Assembly: GCA_024636405.1 (NCBI GenBank)
Contig: JAGXHC010000272.1
Span: forward strand, 1-13,784
Origin: Sulfitobacter sp.
GTDB taxonomy: Bacteria > Pseudomonadota > Alphaproteobacteria > Rhodobacterales > Rhodobacteraceae
Length of the DNA stretch: 13,784 bases
Direction: 5' to 3'
Below, piece after piece: positions 6,144 to 13,385 of this stretch. The notes below the pieces were generated by a model that ran no database searches, was not told the origin of the DNA, and saw only the letters and a list, made by a program, of their open reading frames with translations. Each line of letters begins with the position of its first letter. Position 1 is the first letter of the stretch. Made by a program: the position numbers and the translations under genes.

Positions 6144-6922
6144 GCGCCAACCTTCTTTTTGTTTTTCAGTCCGGTGCCCAGATAGGCTTCGATCACCTGG
6201 TCGTTCGCCTTGATTTCGGCCAGCGTCCCTTCGGCCAGTACGTGCCCTTCGGCCATACAGATCACCGGATCGCAAAGCCGCCCGATGAAATCCATGTCGT
6301 GTTCGATCACCACAAAGGTATAGCCACGTTCCTTGTTCAAGCGGATGATGGCATCGCCGATGGTGTTCAGCAGGGTGCGGTTCACACCGGCGCCGACCTC
6401 GTCCAGAAAAACGATTTTCGCGTCGACCATCATGGTGCGGCCCAACTCGAGCAGCTTTTTCTGCCCGCCCGAGATTTGCCCCGCCTTCTGATCCGCAAGG
6501 TGTTCAACAGTCAGAAACTCCAGCACTTCATCGGCCTTGGCCGTCAGCGCGCGTTCCTGATCGGCAATGCGCTTGCGCCCGAACCAGGTGTTCCAAAGCG
6601 TTTCGCCAAGTTGATCACCGGGAACCATCATCAGATTCTCGCGGCAGGTCATCGACGAAAACTCATGCGCGATCTGGAAGGTCCGCAGCAGGCCCTTGTG
6701 GAACAATTCATGCGGGGGCAGGCCGGTAATATCCTCCCCGCCCATCAGGACACGCCCGGAAGTGGGTTTAAGAACACCCGCTATCACGTTGAAAAGTGTA
6801 GTTTTTCCGGCACCGTTCGGTCCGATCAAACCAGTAATCGACCCTTGCTCAATGGACAGGCTGGCCCCATCCACGGCATGAAATCCACCGAAGTGTTTGT
6901 GTACATCGTCAACGACGATCAT
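6140..6922 (-). CDS. livG: Branched-chain amino acid ABC transporter ATP-binding protein LivG
   Basis: A 260-residue ATPase subunit that works as a heterodimer with LivF under the LivH/LivM pore. Walker A is GPNGAGKT (34-41), the Q-loop lies in TFQIAHEFSSMT (81-92), the signature is ISGGQ (150-154), Walker B is IVFLDE (170-175) and the H-loop is H208. The C-terminal EAYLGTG is the usual LivG ending, followed by a basic tail KNKKK. The length is normal. The ATG at 6920-6922 has GGGGATGG just upstream. It follows livK1 after about 110 bp containing a strong hairpin (6970-7001), so it is probably transcribed by partial read-through from the livK genes. Confidence 0.93.
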   Translation of the reverse strand: MIVVDDVHKHFGGFHAVDGASLSIEQGSITGLIGPNGAGKTTLFNVIAGVLKPTSGRVLMGGEDITGLPPHELFHKGLLRTFQIAHEFSSMTCRENLMMVPGDQLGETLWNTWFGRKRIADQERALTAKADEVLEFLTVEHLADQKAGQISGGQKKLLELGRTMMVDAKIVFLDEVGAGVNRTLLNTIGDAIIRLNKERGYTFVVIEHDMDFIGRLCDPVICMAEGHVLAEGTLAEIKANDQVIEAYLGTGLKNKKKVGA

Positions 6923-6969
6923 ATGTCCATCCCCGTGTCCACCGCGTTTGCCGGGTGGTTTTATATTGC

Positions 6970-7001
6970 GAATGCAGCCCGAACAATGCCGGGCTGCATT
7001 C
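6970..7001. terminator. Intercistronic hairpin between livK1 and livG
   Basis: GAATGCAGCCCG (6970-6981) and CGGGCTGCATTC (6990-7001) form a perfect 12-bp stem over an 8-base loop. On the - strand it is followed by CGCAATATAAAACC, with no T run. It probably slows 3' decay of livK1 mRNA or ends part of the transcripts, so that binding protein exceeds permease. Such structures are common after binding-protein genes. Confidence 0.7.
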
Positions 7002-7031
7002 TGCTGTTGTCAGGTTTACAGCGTGTCGTGT

Positions 7032-8225
7032 TTACTTGAAACCAATGGTTTCATTTTTTTCGTCTCTGACTTCGATCATCCGGTACGTCCCGGCGGATTC
7101 ACCAGGTCCGATCAGTTCGACCGCAGAAGCGCCGACGTAGTCGATGTCGGTGCCGGCCTTGATCAACTCAAGCGCCTTGGCCAGTTCGCCGGGATAGATC
7201 TTTTCGCCCGGTGCGTTGGCGACTTCGGTGATCTTTTCCTTGTAAACAGCCGGATCGGTCGAATTTGCCGCTTGCATGGCCAACAGGAACAAGGCCGCCG
7301 CATCATAGGCTTCCGGCGTGTACGGCGATGTGCCGTCGAAACCGGCGTCTTCCGCCATCTTGGTGAAGGTGTCGATACCCTGACCTTCGGAACCCGCAAT
7401 CTGACCGTAGGAGCCGTTGAGATCCGGACCGATTGATTTCGGCAGGTTCTCACCGATCATGCCACCGGGCAGACCAAATGTGTCCCAGGCACCCGAATCC
7501 AGCGCAGCCTTGATGATACCGGCACCGCCTTGGTCGAGGTATCCCGCAACAACCAAAAGATCACCACCCGCCGAGGCAAGCGCGCCCATTTCGGCAGAGT
7601 AGTCGGCTTTGCCATCTTCATGCGCAGCCACGATGGTGACTTCACCGCCGACAGCCTTGAAAGAGGATTCAATCGCGTCCGCCAGACCCTTGCCGTAGTC
7701 GTTGTTGGTATAGGTCAAAGCGATGGACTTTACGCCGCGTTCCACCAGAATCTCAGCCATCACTTCGCCTTCACGGGCATCGGACGGGGACGTGCGGAAG
7801 AACAAACCGTTGTCTTCCATTGTGGACAGACCGGGCGAGGTGGCGGAGGGCGAAATCATCACCATGCCATTTGGAATGGCGACGTTTTGCAAGACAGCAC
7901 CCGTCACGCCGGAGCAATCCGAACCAACCAGACCGTTAATGCCTTCGGCAATCAGGCGTTCCGCGCCAGAAACTGCCAAACCGTTGTCGATACACCCGCC
8001 GTCCGCGCGCAGGGAGATGACTTTGGCCCCGTCCAGCAACAGACCGCTGTCGGTGACTTCCTTCATCGCCATTTCCGCACCCGCAGACATTGGGCCAGTC
8101 AGCGATTCAATCGGGCCGGTAAAACCGAACAATACCCCGAGCTTGACTTCTTTTGCATGGGCATCGGCAAAAGCATTGGTTGCAAGAAGTGCTGCGGCCG
8201 TTGTGGCCATAAGCATCTTTTTCAT
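7032..8225 (-). CDS. Branched-chain amino acid ABC transporter substrate-binding protein, copy 1 (LivK-like)
   Basis: A 397-residue periplasmic type I binding protein (Peripla_BP_6 class). Residues 1-24 form a Sec signal peptide (MKKML, hydrophobic core, cleavage after AFADAHA or AFA). The mature chain starts KLGVLFGFTGPIE. The ligand-site region SPSATSP is at 125-131 and TYTNNDYGKG at 171-180. C78 and C104 probably form the family's disulphide. The start at 8225 has AGGGAG (8238-8233) seven bases upstream. It is strongly similar over its full length to the next gene upstream, which marks a tandem duplication. The exact ligand cannot be read from the sequence; aliphatic amino acids are the default for the family, but amides and other hydrophobic amino acids occur. 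Confidence 0.9.
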   Translation of the reverse strand: MKKMLMATTAAALLATNAFADAHAKEVKLGVLFGFTGPIESLTGPMSAGAEMAMKEVTDSGLLLDGAKVISLRADGGCIDNGLAVSGAERLIAEGINGLVGSDCSGVTGAVLQNVAIPNGMVMISPSATSPGLSTMEDNGLFFRTSPSDAREGEVMAEILVERGVKSIALTYTNNDYGKGLADAIESSFKAVGGEVTIVAAHEDGKADYSAEMGALASAGGDLLVVAGYLDQGGAGIIKAALDSGAWDTFGLPGGMIGENLPKSIGPDLNGSYGQIAGSEGQGIDTFTKMAEDAGFDGTSPYTPEAYDAAALFLLAMQAANSTDPAVYKEKITEVANAPGEKIYPGELAKALELIKAGTDIDYVGASAVELIGPGESAGTYRMIEVRDEKNETIGFK

Positions 8226-8287
8226 TTTGTATCTCCCTTGTTGGAACATGAGGCTCACGTTCGCGTGGGACGTTAAGCGGAGATCAG

Positions 8288-8300
8288 CCGAATGAAAAGT
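8288..8300 (-). promoter_or_regulatory. Conserved upstream element of livK1
   Basis: On the - strand ACTTTTCATTCGG lies 63-75 bases before the livK1 start. The element recurs at 9620-9608 before livK2 with one base changed. TTGACT (8303-8298) overlaps it and could be a -35 for an internal promoter, though no convincing -10 follows at 17 bases. It may be an operator for the neighbouring regulator. Confidence 0.45.
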
Positions 8301-8318
8301 CAATTTTCGTGTGGCACA

Positions 8319-8344
8319 GACCCGGCCAAGACAACGGCCGGGTC
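8319..8344. terminator. Intercistronic hairpin between livK2 and livK1
   Basis: GACCCGGCC (8319-8327) and GGCCGGGTC (8336-8344) form a perfect 9-bp stem over AAGACAAC. On the - strand it is followed by TGTGCCACACG, with no T run. It lies 24 bases beyond the livK2 stop and probably has the same job as the hairpin after livK1. Confidence 0.65.
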
Positions 8345-8367
8345 CTTGTTTCATGTGATCATGCGGA

Positions 8368-9552
8368 TCAGCGGAAACCGACGGTGGTCATCTTGCCGTC
8401 CTTCATTTCGATCTCGCGGTAAGAGCCCGCACTTTCGCCGGGGCCGATCAGTTCGACCGCAGATGCCCCGACATAATCGACATCGCCGCCGTCCTTGAGA
8501 ATCTGAAGCGCCTTGCCCAATTCGCCGGGCAGGATCAGCTCACCAGGTGCGTTGGCAACATCCATCACCTTATCCTTGTAGATCGCCGGATCGTTCGATC
8601 CTGCCGCCTGCATCGCCAGCAGGATCAGTGCCGCCGCATCATAGGATTCAGGAGAGAACGCATTGGTCGGCTCAAAGCCCGCGGCCTTGCCAAGCTCGTT
8701 GTACTTGTCGGGGCCTTCGCCGGACGCGCTTGGGTGCTGGCCAAAAGAGCCGTCCGCCAACACGGCAAATTTTTCTTCCAGCGTGTCGGACACCATGCCG
8801 TCGGGGAACATGAAGGTATCGAACGCCCCGGAATCGAGCGCGCCATTGACGATGCCTGCGCCGCCCTGATCAACATAGCCTGCAACCACCAGCACTTCAC
8901 CGCCAGCAGAAGCCAGCGCGCCGATTTCAGCAGAGTAGTCGGCCTTGCCGTCCTCGTGTGCGGTGTTGATCGTCACCGTGCCGCCTGATTCCTTGAACGC
9001 GGATTCAAAGCTGTCGGCCAGACCTTTGCCATAGTCGTTGTTGGTATAGGTAACCGCGACTTCCTTGATGCCGCGATCATTCAGAATGTCCGCCATAACC
9101 TTGCCCTGACGCGCGTCAGAGGGGGAGGTGCGGAAGAACAGGCCGTTGTCTTCGACAGTCGACAGCGCCGGCGATGTGGCCGAGGGTGAGATCATGACCA
9201 TGCCATTCGGAATGGCGACGTTTTGCAGGGATGCAGTTGTTTCACCCGAACACATGCCACCGACGAGGGCGTTGACCCGGTCAGACGTGATCAGCCGCTC
9301 AGCAGACGCAACGGCCAGACCGGCATCAATACAGCCCGTATCGGCACGCTCGGAGGTGACAGTCGCCCCGTCAAGGAATGTGCCCGCTTCGTTGACTTCG
9401 GCAATCGCCAGTTCGGCGCCCGCAGCCATATCACCGGCAAGCGATTCAAGTGGGCCGGTAAATCCCAGAAGGATGCCAATTTTTGTGTCCTGGGCATATG
9501 CCCCGGTTGCGAGCAATGTTGCGGCCGTTGTGGCCAATAGGATCTTTTTCAT
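8368..9552 (-). CDS. Branched-chain amino acid ABC transporter substrate-binding protein, copy 2 (LivK-like)
   Basis: A 394-residue periplasmic binding protein. The signal peptide is residues 1-20 (MKKILLATTAATLLATGAYA, cleavage before QDTKIG). It shares with copy 1 the motifs GFTGPLESLAG, SPSATSP (122-128), TYTNNDYGKGLAD (168-180) and the C-terminal DYVGASAVELIGPGESAG. C74 and C101 are the likely disulphide pair. The two copies differ most around residues 250-290, in the C-terminal lobe near the cleft, which could change ligand choice. The ATG at 9550-9552 has TGGAGA eight bases upstream. It is the first gene of the transporter operon, 164 bp downstream of the regulator gene on the same strand. 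Confidence 0.9.
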   Translation of the reverse strand: MKKILLATTAATLLATGAYAQDTKIGILLGFTGPLESLAGDMAAGAELAIAEVNEAGTFLDGATVTSERADTGCIDAGLAVASAERLITSDRVNALVGGMCSGETTASLQNVAIPNGMVMISPSATSPALSTVEDNGLFFRTSPSDARQGKVMADILNDRGIKEVAVTYTNNDYGKGLADSFESAFKESGGTVTINTAHEDGKADYSAEIGALASAGGEVLVVAGYVDQGGAGIVNGALDSGAFDTFMFPDGMVSDTLEEKFAVLADGSFGQHPSASGEGPDKYNELGKAAGFEPTNAFSPESYDAAALILLAMQAAGSNDPAIYKDKVMDVANAPGELILPGELGKALQILKDGGDVDYVGASAVELIGPGESAGSYREIEMKDGKMTTVGFR

Positions 9553-9607
9553 GACAGTCTCCATTGTTGGAACATAAAGTTCGCATTTGAGCCTATTAGG
9601 CGCTTTA

Positions 9608-9620
9608 CCAAATGAAAAGT
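9608..9620 (-). promoter_or_regulatory. Conserved upstream element of livK2
   Basis: On the - strand ACTTTTCATTTGG lies 56-68 bases before the start codon. Gapless alignment with the livK1 upstream region keeps this element and GCGAAC 27 bases further on. A shared ATGTTCCAACAA before the ribosome binding site matches only after a gap. CTAATA (9599-9594) is a possible -10, but the -35 is unclear. It may mark a binding site or the promoter core. Confidence 0.45.
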
Positions 9621-9661
9621 GGCATTTTTTTCCGCTGTTTGCACAAAGCATCGGATTTGCA

Positions 9662-9687
9662 TCCACCGCGATTTCACGCGCGATGGA
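9662..9687. terminator. Hairpin between the regulator gene and livK2
   Basis: TCCACCGCG (9662-9670) pairs with CGCGATGGA (9679-9687), nine pairs with one wobble, over an 8-base loop. It lies about 30 bases after the regulator stop. There is no T tract. It may separate the regulator transcript from the transporter operon. Confidence 0.4.
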
Positions 9688-9716
9688 TAAGCTGTTGAAA
9701 CGCATATGGGACCGGA

Positions 9717-10721
9717 TTAAATAGACAGACGCGCCGCATGAGAACCGCGTTCGCGGTAGGGGGTCGTGTCATAATGCGCCCGGTAGCATTTGGAAAAATG
9801 CGACGGGCTGGCAAAGCCGCAGGCCAATGCGACGTTGATCACGCTCATGTCTGTCTGCATCAGCAGATTGCGTGCCTTTTGCAGGCGCAATTCCATATAA
9901 TACCGCTTTGGCGACCGGTTCAGATAGCGCCGGAACAGCCGCTCAAGCTGGCGGGTGGACATGCCGACGTCACGGGCCAGTACCGACGGGCTGATAGGCT
10001 CTTCGATATTGATTTCCATCATCTGGATAACCTGGCTCAGCTTTGGATGGCGCACGCCGATCCGCGTGGGCACCGATAGCCGCTGGGTGTCCTGATCGGT
10101 CCTGATCGAGGAATATATCAGTTGATCCGCCACGGAGTTGGCCAGATCTTCGCCCTGATCATCGGCAATCAGCTTGAGCATCAGATCAATGGAGGATGTC
10201 CCGCCGGCCGTAGTCAGACGGTTGCCATCGACCACAAAGACCGATTTCGTCAGGTTCACATCCTGGAATTCTTCGGCAAAACTGTCCTGGTTCTCCCAGT
10301 GAATCGTGGCTTTCTTGCCCTCCAGCAGACCGGCCTTGGCCAGAGTATAGGCCGCCGTGCACAACCCGCCCACCATCAATCCCTTGCGTGCTTCGCGGCG
10401 CAGCCAGCCCAATAAACGCTTGGTGGTTGCGGCCTGAACATCAATGCCACTGCACAAGATCACGGTATCGTCGCGCATAAGTTCGCCCAGATCATCGTCA
10501 AGGGCAAAAACTGCACCGGCAGAACAGCGGATGGTGTCACCGCCTTCGCCGACAATGCGCCACGTATAGACTTCCCGGCCCGCCATTCTGTTGGCAATCC
10601 GCAGGCTTTCAACTGCTGCCGAAAAGCTCAGCAGCGTAAACTGATCCATGAGAACAAAGACAAAGCGGCGCGACTTGTCCGGGTCCTGCGGAATACGTGT
10701 TGCCTGGCGCGGTTCTGACAT
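9717..10721 (-). CDS. GlxA-family AraC-type transcriptional regulator (DJ-1/PfpI-like sensor domain plus AraC DNA-binding domain)
   Basis: A 334-residue cytoplasmic regulator. Residues about 18-185 form a class I glutamine amidotransferase-like (DJ-1/PfpI) fold, with the elbow GGLCTAAYTLAKAGLL (118-133, C121), HW at 141-142 and TTAGGTSSIDLML (170-182). Residues about 225-325 carry the two helix-turn-helix motifs of the AraC family (SPSVLARDVGMSTRQLERLFRRY and VINVALACGFASPSHFSKCYR). Regulators of this build include ArgR of Pseudomonas (arginine/glutamate uptake), GbdR and CdhR. Next to an amino acid importer, control of the liv genes by an amino acid or related compound is the natural reading, but it is inferred. 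The ATG at 10721 has AGAAAGAAG upstream. An earlier ATG at 10757 lacks a ribosome binding site. The gene is divergent from the DAHP synthase gene. Confidence 0.88.
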   Translation of the reverse strand: MSEPRQATRIPQDPDKSRRFVFVLMDQFTLLSFSAAVESLRIANRMAGREVYTWRIVGEGGDTIRCSAGAVFALDDDLGELMRDDTVILCSGIDVQAATTKRLLGWLRREARKGLMVGGLCTAAYTLAKAGLLEGKKATIHWENQDSFAEEFQDVNLTKSVFVVDGNRLTTAGGTSSIDLMLKLIADDQGEDLANSVADQLIYSSIRTDQDTQRLSVPTRIGVRHPKLSQVIQMMEINIEEPISPSVLARDVGMSTRQLERLFRRYLNRSPKRYYMELRLQKARNLLMQTDMSVINVALACGFASPSHFSKCYRAHYDTTPYRERGSHAARLSI

Positions 10722-10836
10722 CGCGGCTTCTTTCTCGCTTGATCGTTCGACGGTCATGATCGCACGTTGGCGACAAGACTTGGCGCAAACCTTGCTCACG
10801 CGCCTCACCCAAGGTCAAGGGGCCGAATTTCGCTTC

Positions 10837-10865
10837 TGGTCACTGGCCGCCTGTTTTTGTATAGA
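10837..10865 (+). promoter_or_regulatory. Candidate promoter of the DAHP synthase gene
   Basis: TGGTCA (10837-10842) and TATAGA (10860-10865) are 17 bases apart; each matches consensus at four or five of six places. The start would be near 10872, leaving a leader of about 40 bases. No terminator or leader peptide of the Trp/Phe attenuation type is seen between it and the gene. Confidence 0.45.
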
Positions 10866-10913
10866 AACGGCTCAGGTGGGCGCATGTCGGTGCCCCCGGA
10901 ACGGAGAGACATG

Positions 10914-12284
10914 ATGACAGACTGGACCAAATCAAGCTGGCGCACCAAACCCCGCATCCAGATGCCGGATTATCCGGATCAGGACGCGCTGAAGGCGGTT
11001 GAGGCACAACTTGCAAAGTATCCGGTCCTGGTTTTTGCCGGAGAGGCGCGGCGACTGAAAAAGCACCTTGCCGCTGCCGGCCGTGGCGAGGCGTTTCTGC
11101 TTCAGGGCGGCGATTGCGCCGAAAGCTTCGATCAGTTCAGCTCGGACATGATCCGCGACACCTTTAAAGTCATGTTGCAGATGGCGATTGTGCTGACACA
11201 CGGTGCAAAAGTGCCGGTGATCAAGCTGGGCCGCATGGCCGGACAGTTTGCCAAACCACGCAGCGCGCCGACAGAAGTGGTGGATGGCGTCGAATTGCCC
11301 AGCTACCGGGGTGACATCATCAATGAGCTTGATTTCACCGCCGCCGCGCGTAACCCGGACCCGGCCAAGATGCTGCGCGCCTACACACAGGCCGCCGCGA
11401 CGCTGAACCTGATCCGGGCGTTTTCCACCGGGGGCTATGCTGACGTGCATCAGGTTCACGGCTGGACGCTTGGCTTTACCGATGGTGAAAAGGCAGAGAA
11501 ATACCGTGAGATCGCCAATCGCATCTCTGACACACTGGATTTCATGGCAGCAGCCGGGGTGACATCGGAAACCGCGCATACATTGCAATCGGTCGAATTC
11601 TACACCAGCCACGAGGCGTTGCTGCTGGAATACGAAGAGGCGCTGTGCCGTCAGGAAAGCCAGACCGGCAAATGGCTGGCCGGATCAGGTCATATGATCT
11701 GGATCGGGGACCGCACCCGCCAGCCCGACGGCGCCCATGTGGAATTCGCGCGCGGTGTGCAAAATCCCATCGGCTTGAAATGCGGCCCCTCAATGGAGGC
11801 GGATGATCTGAAAAAGCTGATGACGACGCTTAATCCCGAAAATGAGGCCGGGCGTCTGACGCTGATTGCACGCTTTGGGGCGGGCAAGGTCGGCGATCAT
11901 CTGCCCCGCCTGATAAAGACGGTACAGGAAGAAGGCGCCAATGTTGTCTGGACCTGTGACGCGATGCACGGCAACACGATCAAATCCTCATCAGGTTACA
12001 AGACCCGGCCCTTTGATTCTGTGCTGCGCGAGGTGCGTGAGTTCTTCGCGGTTCATGCAGCCGAAGGCACTGTGCCAGGCGGTGTGCATTTTGAAATGAC
12101 GGGGCAGGACGTGACCGAATGCACCGGCGGAGTGCGCGCCGTGTCGGATGAAGATCTGTCAGATCGCTACCACACGGCCTGTGATCCACGCCTGAATGCC
12201 AGCCAATCGCTGGAACTTGCCTTTCTGGTTGCCGAAGAGCTTTCCGCGCGGCGTGGCCTTCAGCAATCCAAAGCGGCAGGTTGA
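10914..12284 (+). CDS. Class II 3-deoxy-D-arabino-heptulosonate 7-phosphate (DAHP) synthase
   Basis: A 456-residue enzyme that condenses phosphoenolpyruvate with erythrose 4-phosphate to DAHP, the first step of the shikimate pathway to aromatic amino acids. It is the plant/mycobacterial class II type. Visible motifs are GGDCAESF (65-72), [14 protein letters not shown] (104-117), YRGD (131-134), IGDRTR (264-269), CGPSM (290-294), CDAMHGNT (348-355) and [15 protein letters not shown] (389-403). By comparison with the Mycobacterium enzyme, the metal ligands are C68, H352, E394 and D424, and all are present. It starts within a few residues of the catalytic domain and lacks the longer N-terminal regulatory part of the mycobacterial form. 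Start choice: ATGATG at 10911-10916. The second ATG gives seven bases from GGAG (10903-10906), the first only four; the difference is one Met. Confidence 0.93.
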   Translation: MTDWTKSSWRTKPRIQMPDYPDQDALKAVEAQLAKYPVLVFAGEARRLKKHLAAAGRGEAFLLQGGDCAESFDQFSSDMIRDTFKVMLQMAIVLTHGAKVPVIKLGRMAGQFAKPRSAPTEVVDGVELPSYRGDIINELDFTAAARNPDPAKMLRAYTQAAATLNLIRAFSTGGYADVHQVHGWTLGFTDGEKAEKYREIANRISDTLDFMAAAGVTSETAHTLQSVEFYTSHEALLLEYEEALCRQESQTGKWLAGSGHMIWIGDRTRQPDGAHVEFARGVQNPIGLKCGPSMEADDLKKLMTTLNPENEAGRLTLIARFGAGKVGDHLPRLIKTVQEEGANVVWTCDAMHGNTIKSSSGYKTRPFDSVLREVREFFAVHAAEGTVPGGVHFEMTGQDVTECTGGVRAVSDEDLSDRYHTACDPRLNASQSLELAFLVAEELSARRGLQQSKAAG

Positions 12285-12294
12285 GAACATAACG

Positions 12295-12324
12295 GACGCC
12301 GCTGGATTTTTGCGCAGCGGCGTC
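12295..12324 (+). terminator. Hairpin terminator of the DAHP synthase gene
   Basis: GACGCCGCTG (12295-12304) and CAGCGGCGTC (12315-12324) form a perfect 10-bp stem over a 10-base loop, ten bases after the stop codon. The T run lies in the loop rather than after the stem, so it may serve as a 3' protective hairpin or need Rho. It also faces the end of the PAS_5 gene. Confidence 0.6.
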
Positions 12325-12390
12325 ACCTCAGGCATACCCAGCTGAAATGAGATCGCCTGCGTGACCTTGTGCCTTTGGGCCGAGCATAAG

Positions 12391-13095
12391 CTATTTTTCG
12401 TGATCATCCGATTTGATTAGCCGCAGATACGGCGGAGTGGGTCTGACAACCCTGTCTTTCGCGCTGGTCCGGGCCTTGAATGCGGCCTCCGGCGCGGCAA
12501 ATCCAGCCAGCATCGGCTTTGCGGCTTCCGTTGGGGCGGTCGCAGCGGGCGGGCGCAGGGCAGGGGTTTTGATCTCGACGGGCGATGTGCCCGGACGGAT
12601 CAGCCGAAGCGCCTGATGGTCGATATCAAACCGAAGCGGCGTGGGGCTCAACTCCCCGAGTGCGACAAAACACCCCAGACAGCGGCTTACATCACCAAGA
12701 TCGCTTTTCAGCGGCAACAGGATCATCCGAGCCGGGATGGCGGTGGCGGCAATGGTCTGCGACGTCATTCGCAGATCGACAATGGCGGGGGTTTGGAACA
12801 TTTCTTCCAGCAGGCCGCTGACACGGCGGCGTGCGGCGGGTGCGAAAAATGCCGTCAGGGGCATGCCGCGTACTTCCATTCCCATCATATCGGTCAAATG
12901 GCTGCCGGCAATGCGCAGCCGCGCGATGCCGGGGGCAATCCGCTCGATGATGAACGCATATTCAAGTATCTGTTCGATGCCGCGCGGGTCAATCTCTGAC
13001 CGTTTCGGGATCAGTCGGCCGCCCCGCAGAGCTTCCCAATAGGCTTCGACCTGCGCGATAGCGGCGAAGCCGTGATCTGGCTGATAATCTGACAT
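12391..13095 (-). CDS. PAS_5-family protein of unknown function
   Basis: A 234-residue protein. The N-terminal 150 residues carry the pattern of the PAS_5 family (PF07310), common in alphaproteobacteria: YWEALRGGRLIPKRSEIDPRGI, a hydrophobic core (YAFIIERIAPGIARLRIAGSHLTDMMGMEVRGM), then the LTAFF...RRRV helix. The C-terminal 80 residues are Pro/Ala-rich and probably disordered. There is no output domain, no signal peptide and no membrane segment. Ligand and role are unknown. Start choice is uncertain. The ATG at 13095 begins just before the domain but has no clear ribosome binding site. An ATG at 13134 would add 13 residues, with GGAG 16 bases upstream. Extending further to 13209 would add a membrane-like MVVLGFLFAGTVL segment, which I think is not translated. 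Confidence 0.75.
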   Translation of the reverse strand: MSDYQPDHGFAAIAQVEAYWEALRGGRLIPKRSEIDPRGIEQILEYAFIIERIAPGIARLRIAGSHLTDMMGMEVRGMPLTAFFAPAARRRVSGLLEEMFQTPAIVDLRMTSQTIAATAIPARMILLPLKSDLGDVSRCLGCFVALGELSPTPLRFDIDHQALRLIRPGTSPVEIKTPALRPPAATAPTEAAKPMLAGFAAPEAAFKARTSAKDRVVRPTPPYLRLIKSDDHEK

Positions 13096-13308
13096 ACAGA
13101 CAACATTTTGCGCATTTGCGGATGGTTTGTCCATTGAACTACACCAATTACTCCAAAGCTTTTTTGCGGACAAGACGGTGCCGGCAAAGAGAAAACCCAA
13201 AACCACCAATCGTCACACGATCAAACGTTACTGAACCCTTAATACGGCATGTTTAGTGAAATTGGTGCAGTTTCATTAAGTCTGGTTAACGTAGTGCGTG
13301 GTTGAAAT

Positions 13309-13380
13309 GGTCTGCGGGGCTTGCCCCCTTGGTGGGTTTCGCCATATTGCAGACCCATCCGCTCCCGCCCCCAAGGAGGT
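13309..13380 (+). promoter_or_regulatory. Structured leader of yicC with two possible folds
   Basis: GGTCTGC (13309-13315) can pair with GCAGACC (13349-13355), enclosing the hairpin GGGG-CTTG-CCCC (13316-13327). Alternatively CCTTGG (13327-13332) pairs with CCAAGG (13371-13376), which hides most of the Shine-Dalgarno AAGGAGGT (13373-13380). The two folds share bases 13327-13332 only in part. No known riboswitch class is recognised. In the rest of 13096-13308 I see AT-rich promoter-like DNA but no convincing promoter pair. Confidence 0.4.
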
Positions 13381-13385
13381 CGTGC

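Noticed and set aside
5319..6275. LivF starting at 6275 with 44 more residues.
   Set aside because: It would overlap livG by 136 bases. The ATGA overlap and AAGAAGG support the start at 6143.
7530..8276. Long open frames on + opposite the livK genes.
   Set aside because: They mirror the conserved livK coding sequence, lack a ribosome binding site and match no family I know.
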